Below are positions 1 through 8,301 of a stretch of DNA of 19,233 nucleotides, in pieces. This stretch comes from an uncultured Chlorobiota bacterium (GTDB lineage: Bacteria > Bacteroidota > Bacteroidia > Bacteroidales > JAADGE01), in contig CAMZKI010000140.1 in the NCBI GenBank assembly GCA_947311125.1, forward strand, positions 1 through 19,233, read 5' to 3'. Under the pieces are notes generated by a model that saw nothing but the letters and a program-made list of their open reading frames with translations, did no database searches and was not told the origin of the DNA. The translations under genes were made by a program, and so were the position numbers. The stretch's first letter is position 1. Each line of letters starts with the position of its first letter.

Positions 1-58
1 AGTTGAAGGTTATTTTTATTTTACTATTTTATTTAGTGACCTTAATACCGACATTTAT

Positions 59-247
59 AGCAACCCATTTCTAGCTTACCTCTTAGGCCAGTTTTACACT
101 ATGCAGCAAAGGAAGTATCTGTGCTTATGATCCCCATGTTAAATGTTATGTGTCACATTTTCATGAATAAAAAAAAAAATAAAATAAAATAAAAAAGAGC
201 TGCATAGTGTAAAACTGGCCTAAGAGGTAAGCTATAAATGGGTTGCT
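59..247. repeat. 49-bp inverted repeat with 91-base loop (foldback structure)
   Basis: The left arm, 59-107, and the right arm, 199-247, are reverse complements at 48 of 49 positions; the single mismatch involves position 71. The arms start and end with AGCAACCC and GGGTTGCT. The loop, 108-198, is 91 bases, and its right third is an A-rich tract with AAAAT repetition. There is no U-tract directly after the stem, the loop is long, and the arms are far longer than a terminator stem, so this is not a normal rho-independent terminator. It resembles the inverted repeats of a MITE or foldback element. No transposase gene or convincing target-site duplication is visible; a short TTAT lies near both outer ends, which is too little to count. 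Confidence 0.9.
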
Positions 248-250
248 GTT

Positions 251-290
<40 letters not shown>

Positions 291-380
291 CAGAGACCAC
301 ATGACCTCAATAATGAACCTTAACCTATAAATAACCATGAACTGTAAATAACAAAGAATTATAAAAAATAAAAAAAAAAT

Positions 381-1292
381 ATTACGGAAATATGGAGACA
401 AAGAATTGATGATTTTATTACATATCTAAAATTAGAAAAATCTTTATCTCAAAACTCTGCAGATGCTTATAAAAATGATGTTTTAAAATTAGCGAATTTT
501 ACGGACAGATTGCCTGAACATATTGATTTAAAACACCTTGAAGATTTTATATATGAATTAAACACAGTGCTTCTCAGTCCTCGCTCACAAGCAAGAATTA
601 TATCCGGTATTAAAGCTTTTTTTAATTTTTTAACTATTGAAGATGATTTGGAAAGCAATCCTGCTTATTTACTTGAATCTCCCAAAACCGGTCAAAAACT
701 GCCGGAAGTACTGTCTGTAGAAGAGATAGATTTTTTAATTTCTAAAATTGATTTAAGCAAGCCGGAAGGACACAGAAATAAAGCAATAATAGAAACATTA
801 TACTCATGCGGGTTACGAGTATCGGAATTGGTTAATTTGAAAATTTCCGATTTGCATTTCAAAGAAGGCTTTATAATGGTAACCGGAAAAGGCAGTAAAC
901 AAAGAATTATTCCGGTAGGGGAAAAAGCAATATCAGAAATAAATTTTTACAAAGAGCATTATCGCAACCGGTTAGATATAGAACCTGAATTTTCGGACAT
1001 TTTGTTTCTTAACAGAAGGGGGAAACAAATTACCAGAGTTATGATTTTTACAATTGTAAAAAAACTTGCACAAATTGCCGAATTAAAAAAAAATATCAGT
1101 CCTCATACGTTTCGCCATTCTTTTGCAACACACCTTGTAGAAGGAGGTGCCGATTTGCGGGCCGTACAAGAAATGCTTGGACACGAATCCATTATAACAA
1201 CGGAAATTTATACTCATATCAGCAGGGAGTTCCTGCGGCAGGTCGTTAAAGAGTATCATCCCAGAAATAAAAGAAACCGAGAAAAATTTTAA
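381..1292 (+). CDS. xerD: Tyrosine recombinase XerD (site-specific chromosome dimer resolution)
   Basis: Cytoplasmic tyrosine recombinase that, with a XerC-type partner, resolves chromosome dimers at dif sites. Read from 381 the protein has 303 residues, the usual length. An N-terminal SAM-like DNA-binding domain (about 4-90) precedes the catalytic domain (about 110-290). All active-site residues are visible: R146 in CGLRVSEL, K170 in VTGKGSK, H242 and R245 in HTFRHSF, H268 in LGHESI and nucleophile Y277 in IYTHIS. Spacing matches E. coli XerD with a constant offset of two. The start is a problem. The frame opens after a TAA at 369-371, and the conserved N-terminus (IWRQRIDDF, YLKLEKSLS) is encoded from about 390, yet no in-frame ATG, GTG or TTG exists before TTG 510, which would delete 43 residues including most of the N-terminal domain. 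ATT 381 sits where an ATG is expected. XerC versus XerD is assigned by overall resemblance and is less certain than the family. Confidence 0.87.
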   Translation: MTEIWRQRIDDFITYLKLEKSLSQNSADAYKNDVLKLANFTDRLPEHIDLKHLEDFIYELNTVLLSPRSQARIISGIKAFFNFLTIEDDLESNPAYLLESPKTGQKLPEVLSVEEIDFLISKIDLSKPEGHRNKAIIETLYSCGLRVSELVNLKISDLHFKEGFIMVTGKGSKQRIIPVGEKAISEINFYKEHYRNRLDIEPEFSDILFLNRRGKQITRVMIFTIVKKLAQIAELKKNISPHTFRHSFATHLVEGGADLRAVQEMLGHESIITTEIYTHISREFLRQVVKEYHPRNKRNREKF

Positions 1293-1358
1293 TATTTAAG
1301 TTCCGTAACTTTCAGAACATCATACTTCTCTCGGTTGTAAAGTATAACCAAAATGTTT

Positions 1359-1892
1359 TTATTTCTGTAAATTTTTCTCTAATTCCTCATTTTCTTTTTC
1401 TGCTTCAGAAAGTCTTCTTTCCAGTTCTTTCAATTTTTCCTTTTTCTTTAAATACTCTTCCTGCGAAATTTTATTATTTTCTTTTTGTTTTTCAAGCTTC
1501 TCGTTCGCTTTTTGAATTTTATTACGAGCTTTTCGGATATTATTCTTAGCAGCTTTTACCTTATCGGCAGGTTTTAAGTCATCATAATTATCAATTTCAT
1601 CTCTGTTGCCTTTTTGTTCCTTTTCATTTTTCTCGACTTTTTCTTTATTTTTCTTTCGGGTTTTATCATCAACAATAATTTTATCGGATTTTTTCTTTTC
1701 TTCTTTCTTTACATTGCTCCCGCCTTTGTCATTTGTCTTACCCTTATCAGTTTTATCCTGCGTGTTATTATCCGGTTCTTTTTGTTCTTTTTTGACTTTG
1801 CTTCCGCCCCTGTCATTTGTTTTTTGTGCAATAACCTGAAATGATACTGAAATAAATATTAAAATTAATGCAGCAGAAATAATTTTTTTCAT
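1359..1892 (-). CDS. Exported Lys/Glu-rich coiled-coil protein, function unknown
   Basis: A 177-residue protein with a clear signal peptide (about 1-22, cleavage after VIA), so it is probably periplasmic. The mature part is almost entirely charged, dominated by K, E, D and N. A 15-residue motif, KTND(R/K)GGS followed by (K/N)VKKE, occurs twice, at 24-38 and 52-66, giving a 28-residue period. The C-terminal half, about 108-177, has the heptad-like alternation of Leu/Ile and charged residues expected of a long helical coiled coil. I recognise no named family. It lies 10 bases downstream of the small lipoprotein gene on the same strand, so the two are probably co-transcribed. A structural or envelope-tethering role is conceivable but is only inference. 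It converges on xerD. Confidence 0.8.
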   Translation of the reverse strand: MKKIISAALILIFISVSFQVIAQKTNDRGGSKVKKEQKEPDNNTQDKTDKGKTNDKGGSNVKKEEKKKSDKIIVDDKTRKKNKEKVEKNEKEQKGNRDEIDNYDDLKPADKVKAAKNNIRKARNKIQKANEKLEKQKENNKISQEEYLKKKEKLKELERRLSEAEKENEELEKNLQK

Positions 1893-1902
1893 AATATCTT
1901 AT

Positions 1903-2142
1903 TTATAAAGTTTCTAAAATACTGTCTATTTCATTATTAATAACTTCTGTTTTCTTAATAATCTCGTCAGCTTTTTCATAAATTTTATCTTCATTAATTT
2001 CTTCTTTTTCCTCGCTTTTTTTATCGTTATTCACAATTTCCGTAGTATCGCTCGGAATTTTATTTTCATCACTGCTTTCACTCGGGTTACAAGAAAATAT
2101 AAATGTTGCAATAATTATAAAACCTAAAATTTTTTTCATCAT
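1903..2142 (-). CDS. Small acidic lipoprotein, function unknown
   Basis: A 79-residue protein with a lipoprotein signal peptide: Lys-Lys after the start, a hydrophobic stretch, then the lipobox IFSC with the lipidated cysteine at residue 18. The mature part is about 60 residues, rich in Glu, Asp, Lys, Asn and Ser, and its last 30 residues look helical. Two consecutive ATG codons exist (2142 and 2139); either could be used. It precedes the exported coiled-coil gene by 10 bases and shares its charged composition, so the pair may act together at the envelope. No known family was recognised. Confidence 0.75.
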   Translation of the reverse strand: MMKKILGFIIIATFIFSCNPSESSDENKIPSDTTEIVNNDKKSEEKEEINEDKIYEKADEIIKKTEVINNEIDSILETL

Positions 2143-2167
2143 TTAAGTATTTAAATTAATAATTACG

Positions 2168-2197
2168 TAAAGATACAAAAAAGTATTATATTACAAA
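2168..2197 (-). promoter_or_regulatory. Candidate Bacteroidota-type promoter for the lipoprotein/coiled-coil pair
   Basis: Read on the minus strand, a TTTG (-33 box) at 2197-2194 is followed after 18 bases by TATCTTTA at 2175-2168, one base off the TAnnTTTG -7 consensus. It lies about 25 bases before the lipoprotein start codon. The spacing is one base shorter than the usual 19-21, so this is a moderate call. Confidence 0.35.
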
Positions 2198-2260
2198 TAT
2201 TCCGGTGCAAAAGTCATTATTTAAAATAAAAATAAATCCACATAATATGTCTGAAAAGCC

Positions 2261-2292
2261 TAAAAAAAGGCTCTTTTAACAGAGCCTCTTTT
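2261..2292 (-). terminator. Rho-independent terminator of the C25 peptidase gene
   Basis: Read on the minus strand, AGGCTCT and AGAGCCT pair around a six-base loop, and the stem is followed by a run of seven T. It begins about 20 bases past the peptidase stop codon. On the plus strand the same stem is followed only by a short CTTTT, so the main direction is minus. Confidence 0.85.
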
Positions 2293-2311
2293 CCTTGTCA
2301 TAATAATTAAG

Positions 2312-5300
2312 TTATTTTATTATCAATTTAGAATTAACAATTTGATTGTCCGAAGTAATTTTTATGAAGTAAATACCTCTTGCCTGATTTGATAAATTAA
2401 TATCAACAATATTTGAACTTATAATGCTGTTATAAATTAACTTCCCGCTTACCGAATAAATTTCAATATAAGCATTTTTGATTAAATCTCCGGTTCTTAA
2501 TGTAAATCTGCCTGAATTCGGATTAGGAACTATTTGTATAGTTTCATCACCTGTTTTATTAATTGACGTTATGCCGGCTGATACATTAAGAGTATAGTCT
2601 TCTGCTTCTCCGTATAAGGTAGTACCGCAAGGAACAGGATTCTCGTTATAAACGAGACGAACTCTCATTCTGACAGGTTTCTTTTTTGCATCGACAGGAA
2701 CAGTAATGTTTGCAGTTGCCGTAGGGCTTGCCCAAGTCATAGGAAACACTTCATTTTCATCATCAAAGTCTCCGTCATAATTCCAATCAACATAAGCTGC
2801 CAACCTGTCTTCAGAATAAGGTGTACCCACTGTTATTTCCAGCGGATACGTTTCTCCGATAACTACATCGGTACTCAAATCTGTATAGTCAAAATAGTTA
2901 TCGCATGCAGAGGAATTATTAATATCTCCTATTTTAACATTCGCTATATACTCGTCACAACCGCCGCTTGCAGCACAATATTCAGGAATAAAATCCAGAA
3001 AAATAACTTGGTTACTTGTTTCCGAATACTGTAAATTTTCTCCTGCAAAAGCATCTAACTGAAGTTCTGCCGGACTGTTTTGCAAAGCATTTATATCAAC
3101 AGAAGCTCCCGCAAAACTGAAAACCTCAGAGCCTGAGCTGTTAATCAATACCGGAGATACCGAAGTATTACCTAAACTGATATAATTATCGGGGTCGCTG
3201 CTCACAGATAAAATTCCGCTAAAATCAGCAGATGCATGACCGGTATTTGTAACCGTAAAGTTTATATCGCCTGTTTCTCCGGCATTAAATATCCCGTCAT
3301 TATTGTCGTCATTTGTAATAAAGACATCCCCTATTGTAATAACCGGTGCATTAGCTGTCATAGTTAAATTTGCGGGCCAAGTATAATTGTTGCTTGAACC
3401 GTCTTCTCCGGTAATTGTTATATCAAAATTGAAATCATATTGATCGGGAACACTGTCTGCAATTGTAACAGCAAAAGCATTGTCAATTGTTTTTGTTGTT
3501 CCTGCGGTAATCGTTCCGTAATATTCGGTTGCATCGGTAATTGTAATGTATGAATCTGTTAAATAAAGTGTTGCATTTGTATTAATGGCATCATAACCGC
3601 TTCCGCTTGCGGCAACATTTTCCAGTGTTACGTTAAGAGTTATTGACTGTCCGTAATCCGGAGATGCACTTGTCGTATAAGCGTTTAAAACAACATAAGG
3701 TTGGTCTGCCGGAGAAACTGTAATTGTTCCGATGTAAGGAACTTTGTTTTGAGCCGTAACAACTAAATCAGCATTGCCGACAGAAAGTGCATTTGCGTTG
3801 AAAGATAAACTTGCGTTACCCGAAGCATCAGAAACCGCCGCTGCTATAAGTACTCCGTTCTGAGATAAAGCCACATATGAGTAAGGTGCAGATAATACAC
3901 TTAAAGAGGTGCTTCCTAAAATTATACTTGAAGGAGAAGGTGTAACTGTCATTGGCTGCGGTGTTCCGACAAAAGACGTAATTGAAGGATCTCCTGCTAA
4001 CTGATAAATTACCCAATAATAATCCTTAAGTGGAGACGTTGACGACTGAACTGCTAAATTACCGGCTTTAATAAATTGATAGTTTGTAGTAAACCACGTA
4101 GAAATATCATTAATCTCATTTGCTCCGTCATGAAATAAACCGTCGTAGGATCCTGCAGTGCTGCCTTCATATGACGGTGTTGCCGAAATATCTGCAACTC
4201 CCACTCCCCACCAGTAATCTTCATCCCAATAAGTATATTGTGAGCCGCCGATATAACCGATAACCCCGGCATTTGGTTTTCTTATGGCAATTTCTCCGAA
4301 AGATTCGTCAACATTAAACATATTTGACTGGCAACAGTTACCTATCCATACTCCGTATTTATCATCATTAGTAATGTAATTATTTAAGTCATTTTGAGAA
4401 AAAGAAGGGTCTGACCAGCCGTCAGAAGAACAGTGTGCCGTATAGTTTGCAAGAGCAACACCCTCATTAATATTTTGAATTATAGAATCGTGAGCTTGTG
4501 TATTTCCGCCGGGCCAAGTTTCTATTGTGCTTTGCAGAAATGTGTGTGAGTAAATATTATGAGCTGCATTTGTATAGTAATTATCAGCATAATAAATAGC
4601 ACCTCCGCCGTATGTATCTTCATAAGTTTCGTCATTACCCGCAATTAAAAAGGTTTCGTGCAAATAACTAGGGTCTGACATTTCAAGCTTTTCGTATCGA
4701 ATGGTTTTTGCAGCAATATCTGATACTTGTATTGCATTATCAGCAGACCAGCGACCAAAATTAACTTCAGGCAAATAATCTCCCGTATATTCTGCATAAT
4801 CAAGATCAGAGTAAGGAGAATTTGATACTTCGGAATGCTGTGTTGCCGGTATTTTATCAATATCTCCTACAATAAGTATAAAAGAAGGCGGATTTATTCC
4901 GGGAGAAGGACTTTCGTATAAATTTTGCAAATACGCTTTTATAGAACTTACCGTTGTTCCTACATCAGGATTATCCGTATAAGCCTCAATTACATTAAAC
5001 CCTTTCATTGTTTTCCATTGAATAAACGGTTGAAGAGAATCTCTGAATTCAGGCGGCGAAACTATCACGTATGTTACAGGAGCACTTTGTATTAACTCTT
5101 TCGAAGCATCTTTCAACTTATAAATTACAGAGTTTCCGGAAACGGAAAAATACGGTGATGCGTATTTTCTTTTAAGTTTATAACTTTTTGCATAATCAGC
5201 ACCTTCAAATTCTACTTTTATTATAATATTATTTAAAACTTTCAATTGATTTTTTACCGGATTATATTCAAATGGTCTTACTTCAATACGTCCTAATCTT

Positions 5301-5812
5301 ACATCACGCATTTGTCCTGCGTTTTCATAAATTGCGATACTTCCCTGTGAGAAAAACTTATCCGTATTGTAAACTTTTTCATTATAACAGAACGGGACAT
5401 CTTTCCTATCAACATCCTTTCTTAAAGGAGGTTGTGCCGGCATAATTTTTTCAGTAATTCCTCTCTTTGTTAAATCAATAATTTCTTCATCATAAGAAAC
5501 AACGGAAATTTTTACTTTTGCTTCTTGCGGAACTTCAATAAGCCGAGAATAAACCGGTAAATCAGGGTTACCCGACCCGAATGTTTTAACAAGACCGGAA
5601 GCTTTAAGTTCTGCAAAAGAGCCTTTATTTGTTTTTTTATTATCAAAAAACAGTTTTGATATATTACCGTTAGCGGTAAATCCTGACTGCGACTGATTTA
5701 TAACCTCAAACTTATCACTTTTTTGTTTTAACAAAAAAGTTGTTTTGCTTTGCGACAAACTAAAACTTATACCGGAAAAGAATAAGAAAACTAAAAGAAT
5801 ATTTTTTTTCAT
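2312..5812 (-). CDS. Gingipain-like C25 cysteine peptidase with GEVED and T9SS sorting domains
   Basis: A 1166-residue secreted cysteine peptidase. A signal peptide (1-20) directs export to the periplasm. A propeptide-like region (about 30-220) is followed by the C25 catalytic domain (about 245-615), which opens with VTYVIVSPPEF and contains LIVGDIDKIPA and the usual FGRW segment. The catalytic His is H460 in NYTAHCSS. The nucleophile lies in GNCCQSNMF; C494 aligns best with the family Cys because Phe follows five residues later, with C493 the alternative. Next come beta-rich Ig/CARDB-like repeats (about 618-940), a GEVED-type domain (about 944-1077, ending GEAEDYTLNV) and a T9SS type A sorting domain (about 1081-1166, with PNPNSGRF and GIYFIKI), which predicts surface delivery through the outer membrane. 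Substrate preference cannot be read. The gene is monocistronic, with a strong terminator downstream; no clear promoter box was found upstream. Confidence 0.92.
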   Translation of the reverse strand: MKKNILLVFLFFSGISFSLSQSKTTFLLKQKSDKFEVINQSQSGFTANGNISKLFFDNKKTNKGSFAELKASGLVKTFGSGNPDLPVYSRLIEVPQEAKVKISVVSYDEEIIDLTKRGITEKIMPAQPPLRKDVDRKDVPFCYNEKVYNTDKFFSQGSIAIYENAGQMRDVRLGRIEVRPFEYNPVKNQLKVLNNIIIKVEFEGADYAKSYKLKRKYASPYFSVSGNSVIYKLKDASKELIQSAPVTYVIVSPPEFRDSLQPFIQWKTMKGFNVIEAYTDNPDVGTTVSSIKAYLQNLYESPSPGINPPSFILIVGDIDKIPATQHSEVSNSPYSDLDYAEYTGDYLPEVNFGRWSADNAIQVSDIAAKTIRYEKLEMSDPSYLHETFLIAGNDETYEDTYGGGAIYYADNYYTNAAHNIYSHTFLQSTIETWPGGNTQAHDSIIQNINEGVALANYTAHCSSDGWSDPSFSQNDLNNYITNDDKYGVWIGNCCQSNMFNVDESFGEIAIRKPNAGVIGYIGGSQYTYWDEDYWWGVGVADISATPSYEGSTAGSYDGLFHDGANEINDISTWFTTNYQFIKAGNLAVQSSTSPLKDYYWVIYQLAGDPSITSFVGTPQPMTVTPSPSSIILGSTSLSVLSAPYSYVALSQNGVLIAAAVSDASGNASLSFNANALSVGNADLVVTAQNKVPYIGTITVSPADQPYVVLNAYTTSASPDYGQSITLNVTLENVAASGSGYDAINTNATLYLTDSYITITDATEYYGTITAGTTKTIDNAFAVTIADSVPDQYDFNFDITITGEDGSSNNYTWPANLTMTANAPVITIGDVFITNDDNNDGIFNAGETGDINFTVTNTGHASADFSGILSVSSDPDNYISLGNTSVSPVLINSSGSEVFSFAGASVDINALQNSPAELQLDAFAGENLQYSETSNQVIFLDFIPEYCAASGGCDEYIANVKIGDINNSSACDNYFDYTDLSTDVVIGETYPLEITVGTPYSEDRLAAYVDWNYDGDFDDENEVFPMTWASPTATANITVPVDAKKKPVRMRVRLVYNENPVPCGTTLYGEAEDYTLNVSAGITSINKTGDETIQIVPNPNSGRFTLRTGDLIKNAYIEIYSVSGKLIYNSIISSNIVDINLSNQARGIYFIKITSDNQIVNSKLIIK

Positions 5813-5984
5813 AATTTTTATTTTTTAAAATTTAAACGACTTACCCAGATAAAAGACTTATTTTTTATAAAACAGTTGCATAAATCAACACAAGTTTTCA
5901 GAAATATAATCAAAATATTACTTTAAATTCCGGAAATAAATGCATCAGAAATATTTTTCCTGAAATTTTTATGTCAAAATTAAA

Positions 5985-5992
5985 TATATTTG
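5985..5992 (+). promoter_or_regulatory. Candidate -7 box for the GNAT gene
   Basis: TATATTTG fits the Bacteroidota TAnnTTTG consensus exactly, but no TTTG -33 box sits at the usual distance. If used, transcription would begin near 6000. That places the upstream TTG at 5990 outside the message and supports a later ATG (6017 or 6059) as the start of the acetyltransferase. Confidence 0.35.
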
Positions 5993-6058
5993 TCGGTAAA
6001 TAAAGAATATTTTTTTATGACGCTTTGCAATATCGGACATATTCAAAATTATGAACTT

Positions 6059-6493
6059 ATGAAGGAAAAAAATAAAATTTCATTCAGAAACTATACACCC
6101 GACGACTTTGACGAAGTGATGAACTTATGGACATTAACCGGAATGGGAGGTAAAGAAAGAGGAGATAATAATGAAGTAATAATGAGAACAATTAATGCCG
6201 GCGGAAGATTACTGATTATGGAAAAAAACGGAAAAATAACGGGAACTGCCTGGATTACACATGATAACAGGAGAACTTTTTTACATCATTTCGGCATACA
6301 TCCGGATTTTCAAGGACAGGGATTGTCAGTAAAATTAATGGACGAGTGTATGAAAATAATTAAAGAAATAGGGTATCAGGTAAAATTAGAAGTCCATAAA
6401 CAGAATATAAAAGCTTTAAAAGTATACAAAAAATACGGATTTATTGATTTTGATGATTACGAGCTTATGATGCTTAGGGAAATACCGGATTAA
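6059..6493 (+). CDS. GNAT-family N-acetyltransferase
   Basis: A cytoplasmic acetyl-CoA-dependent N-acetyltransferase of 144 residues, a single GNAT domain. The first strand is ISFRNYTPDDF. Motif A is HFGIHPDFQGQGLS, with the acetyl-CoA pyrophosphate-binding Q-G-Q-G-L at 85-89. Motif B is visible as LEVHKQNIKALKVYKKYGF, with N116, Y123 and GF 127-128. The substrate cannot be told; the nearest functional classes include peptide, amino-acid and small-molecule acetylases. The start at 6059 is chosen because the GNAT fold begins a few residues later; an in-frame ATG at 6017 would add 14 residues with no family resemblance. Its TAA overlaps the stop of the minus-strand methyltransferase in the bases TTAA. 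Confidence 0.85.
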   Translation: MKEKNKISFRNYTPDDFDEVMNLWTLTGMGGKERGDNNEVIMRTINAGGRLLIMEKNGKITGTAWITHDNRRTFLHHFGIHPDFQGQGLSVKLMDECMKIIKEIGYQVKLEVHKQNIKALKVYKKYGFIDFDDYELMMLREIPD

Positions 6494-7071
6494 GCTTTCT
6501 CGAAAATAAAGAATAATTCTCTGCCGGCTCTGGGCTTTATTGAGTTATAAGCAATTTCAAAGGTTTTCACCCTAAATTTATCCTTTATCAGTTCTAAATA
6601 TGTTTCTTTCATTGCACCGAAAGGAGGTTTATTAAGTTTAAATTCGTGATTAAAAAATAAACCGACATATTTGCCGCCCGGAAGAAGCAAATCATAAATT
6701 TTCAAGGCTAATTTCTCTCTGTCTTCAGGAACAATCGAAGTAAAAAATGCAAGTTCCAAAATCAAATCATAATTGCCGTTGTGATTAAAAAAATCATCAT
6801 TAATAATGTTTGCCTCCGGAAATAAAGAATCTCTTTTCCTGAAAATTTTCACGGCTTCTTCAGAATAATCAAGGTAAAAAGTATTACGAAAGCCTTTTTT
6901 GTAAAGGTAGCTCGCTTCGTAGCCGCTCCCTCCGCCCGGAATTAAAATACTTATTTCTTTGTCTGTAAGTCGGTCTGCATACTCTTTCAGCGGTGTGCTT
7001 ACATATCCGATATCCCAACCGAGCTCTTTATTTGCATAAAGTTTTTCCCAATAATCTTTGTTTATTTTCAT
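6490..7071 (-). CDS. SAM-dependent methyltransferase, TPMT-like
   Basis: A 193-residue cytoplasmic class I methyltransferase resembling the thiopurine S-methyltransferase family. The N-terminal signature YWEKLYANKELGWDIG with VSTPL (7-28) is typical of that group. SAM-binding motif I is ILIPGGGSGYEA (42-53), the acidic strand end is LDYS (67-70), and motif II is close to NDDFF (91-95). PPFG at 149-152 and RAGRE at 181-185 correspond to the family's C-terminal substrate region. Members methylate thiol, selenium or tellurium compounds or other small nucleophiles; the substrate here is not readable. Its stop overlaps the GNAT stop tail to tail, so no terminator hairpin separates the genes. No good promoter was found. 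Confidence 0.82.
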   Translation of the reverse strand: MKINKDYWEKLYANKELGWDIGYVSTPLKEYADRLTDKEISILIPGGGSGYEASYLYKKGFRNTFYLDYSEEAVKIFRKRDSLFPEANIINDDFFNHNGNYDLILELAFFTSIVPEDREKLALKIYDLLLPGGKYVGLFFNHEFKLNKPPFGAMKETYLELIKDKFRVKTFEIAYNSIKPRAGRELFFIFEKA

Positions 7072-7134
7072 AATAAAATCATTCCGGCTACACTCTTATT
7101 TTTATCAAAAAATAAATACTGCGGCTACGCTAAC

Positions 7135-8235
7135 TTACTTTAATATTACTTTTCTTCTTAAAATTTTATTTTGAATATGAATTTCAACTATATAAATGCC
7201 GGTTTTTTGAATACCTACACTGCAATTACCTGACAAGCAGACTATTTCTGCAACAAGCCGTCCCGACATATCATAAATTACGGCTTTCTTTATATCATTA
7301 CTTCCTGACTCTAAAATTATATTTCTGTTTACGGAATAAACCGTTACATTGTCAAAGTTATTATTTACATAGTTGCTTTGGGCAATAACCTCAACAGTAT
7401 TTGAGTTAATACTTGTTTCCGTATCATAATTCACTCTTACTCTGTAATAATACGTACCGGTGCCGGTAACATTAACAGTATAAAAAGTATCAAGTCCGGT
7501 ATTCAAATTCTCATAACCGCTTAAGAAAGTATGGAAATCAGCACTTTCAGATACATCAAGGCTGTAACTTGTTGCATTAGGAACAGCCAGCCAATGAGCC
7601 TTAAAACTGTTTGCAGTTATTTCATCGGCAGAAAAGCAATAAGTAGGCGAAACTATAGTTCCGTTTTTCATTATCAAACTGTCAATAAGTAAAGAGCTTC
7701 CTGAATTTCCGGAAAACCCTGACGATAAAAATATAATATTAAGAGTATCCGGAATTTCTGTCGAGTTATATATAAAAGGTAAGTCTATCCTTGTGTAAAT
7801 ATTATAAGTGTCGCTGTTCATATACCCCGTCATACCGATTGTATCCGCAAGCAATGTTATATCATTCCATCTTGTTAAATAAGCAAAGAAAAACATAGTA
7901 TCAACACCGGAAGGTAAATATTTAAAAAAGAAACTTACTCCGTCAGGTCTGTCAGCATAAGGTGTTCCGCCGGTTAATGTCTGATTTGCAACATCAACAT
8001 TTCCTAAGGTAACTAATCCGGGAATAAACTGTCCGAGTATTGAAACACTCGATAAATTTGCTGCATAACTGCCCTGAAAAGCGTCTGTCGTTTGATTTAC
8101 GGTACTTATTGAATTCCAACTGTCAGGTTCTCCGCCTGTCCAGTTTTCAAAATTACCGTTAGGTATTTGTTGCTGAGAAAATAACAGTAACCAACTGCTT
8201 ATAACTAATAATCCGGTAAATAATGTTTTTTTCAT
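7135..8235 (-). CDS. T9SS cargo protein with PCMD-like and fibronectin type III domains
   Basis: A secreted protein of 366 residues. The signal peptide covers about 1-20 (KK near the start, hydrophobic core, then FSQQQ). The mature start IPNGNFENWTGG with PDSW resembles the putative carbohydrate metabolism (PCMD) beta-sandwich domain, about 21-192. A fibronectin type III-like module follows (about 200-284, with the FKAHW and YYYRVRV strands), and then a C-terminal T9SS type A sorting domain (about 297-366, with YDMSGRLV and TGIYIVEI). It is therefore predicted to be exported and attached to, or released from, the cell surface. No catalytic residues are evident; carbohydrate binding is inferred from the domain type only. 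The start at 8235 is chosen because it leaves the standard MKK signal peptide; an ATG five codons earlier is possible. It is divergent from glmM. Confidence 0.82.
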   Translation of the reverse strand: MKKTLFTGLLVISSWLLLFSQQQIPNGNFENWTGGEPDSWNSISTVNQTTDAFQGSYAANLSSVSILGQFIPGLVTLGNVDVANQTLTGGTPYADRPDGVSFFFKYLPSGVDTMFFFAYLTRWNDITLLADTIGMTGYMNSDTYNIYTRIDLPFIYNSTEIPDTLNIIFLSSGFSGNSGSSLLIDSLIMKNGTIVSPTYCFSADEITANSFKAHWLAVPNATSYSLDVSESADFHTFLSGYENLNTGLDTFYTVNVTGTGTYYYRVRVNYDTETSINSNTVEVIAQSNYVNNNFDNVTVYSVNRNIILESGSNDIKKAVIYDMSGRLVAEIVCLSGNCSVGIQKTGIYIVEIHIQNKILRRKVILK

Positions 8236-8254
8236 AAGTAAAATATTCAAAACT

Positions 8255-8262
8255 CAAATATA
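8255..8262 (-). promoter_or_regulatory. Candidate -7 box of the T9SS cargo gene
   Basis: On the minus strand TATATTTG matches TAnnTTTG exactly and lies 20 bases upstream of the chosen ATG at 8235. No TTTG is present at the -33 distance (CTG is nearest), so the call rests on the -7 box and position. Confidence 0.4.
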
Positions 8263-8301
8263 TTATAAATTTTATTTACAGCAGGTCTTAATAAAACTGT
8301 T

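Noticed and set aside
1275..1336. Possible terminator after xerD: AACCGAGA pairing with TCTCGGTT
   Set aside because: The stem is only 8 bp with a 46-base loop and no T-run follows, so chance pairing is more likely.
1606..1844. Two plus-strand Phe/Ser/Leu-rich open frames
   Set aside because: They are antisense images of the Lys/Glu-rich exported protein gene; the A-rich codons give long open T-rich frames on the other strand. They have no family resemblance.
5990..6058. Longer GNAT start at TTG 5990 or ATG 6017
   Set aside because: The added residues do not resemble GNAT proteins, and TTG 5990 lies inside the candidate -7 box. ATG 6017 remains possible.
7096..7115. AT-only 8-bp hairpin between the methyltransferase and T9SS cargo genes, flanked by two similar CGGCTAC words
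   Set aside because: Such A/T stems are expected by chance in this composition; the two words share only seven bases and there is no clear terminator geometry.
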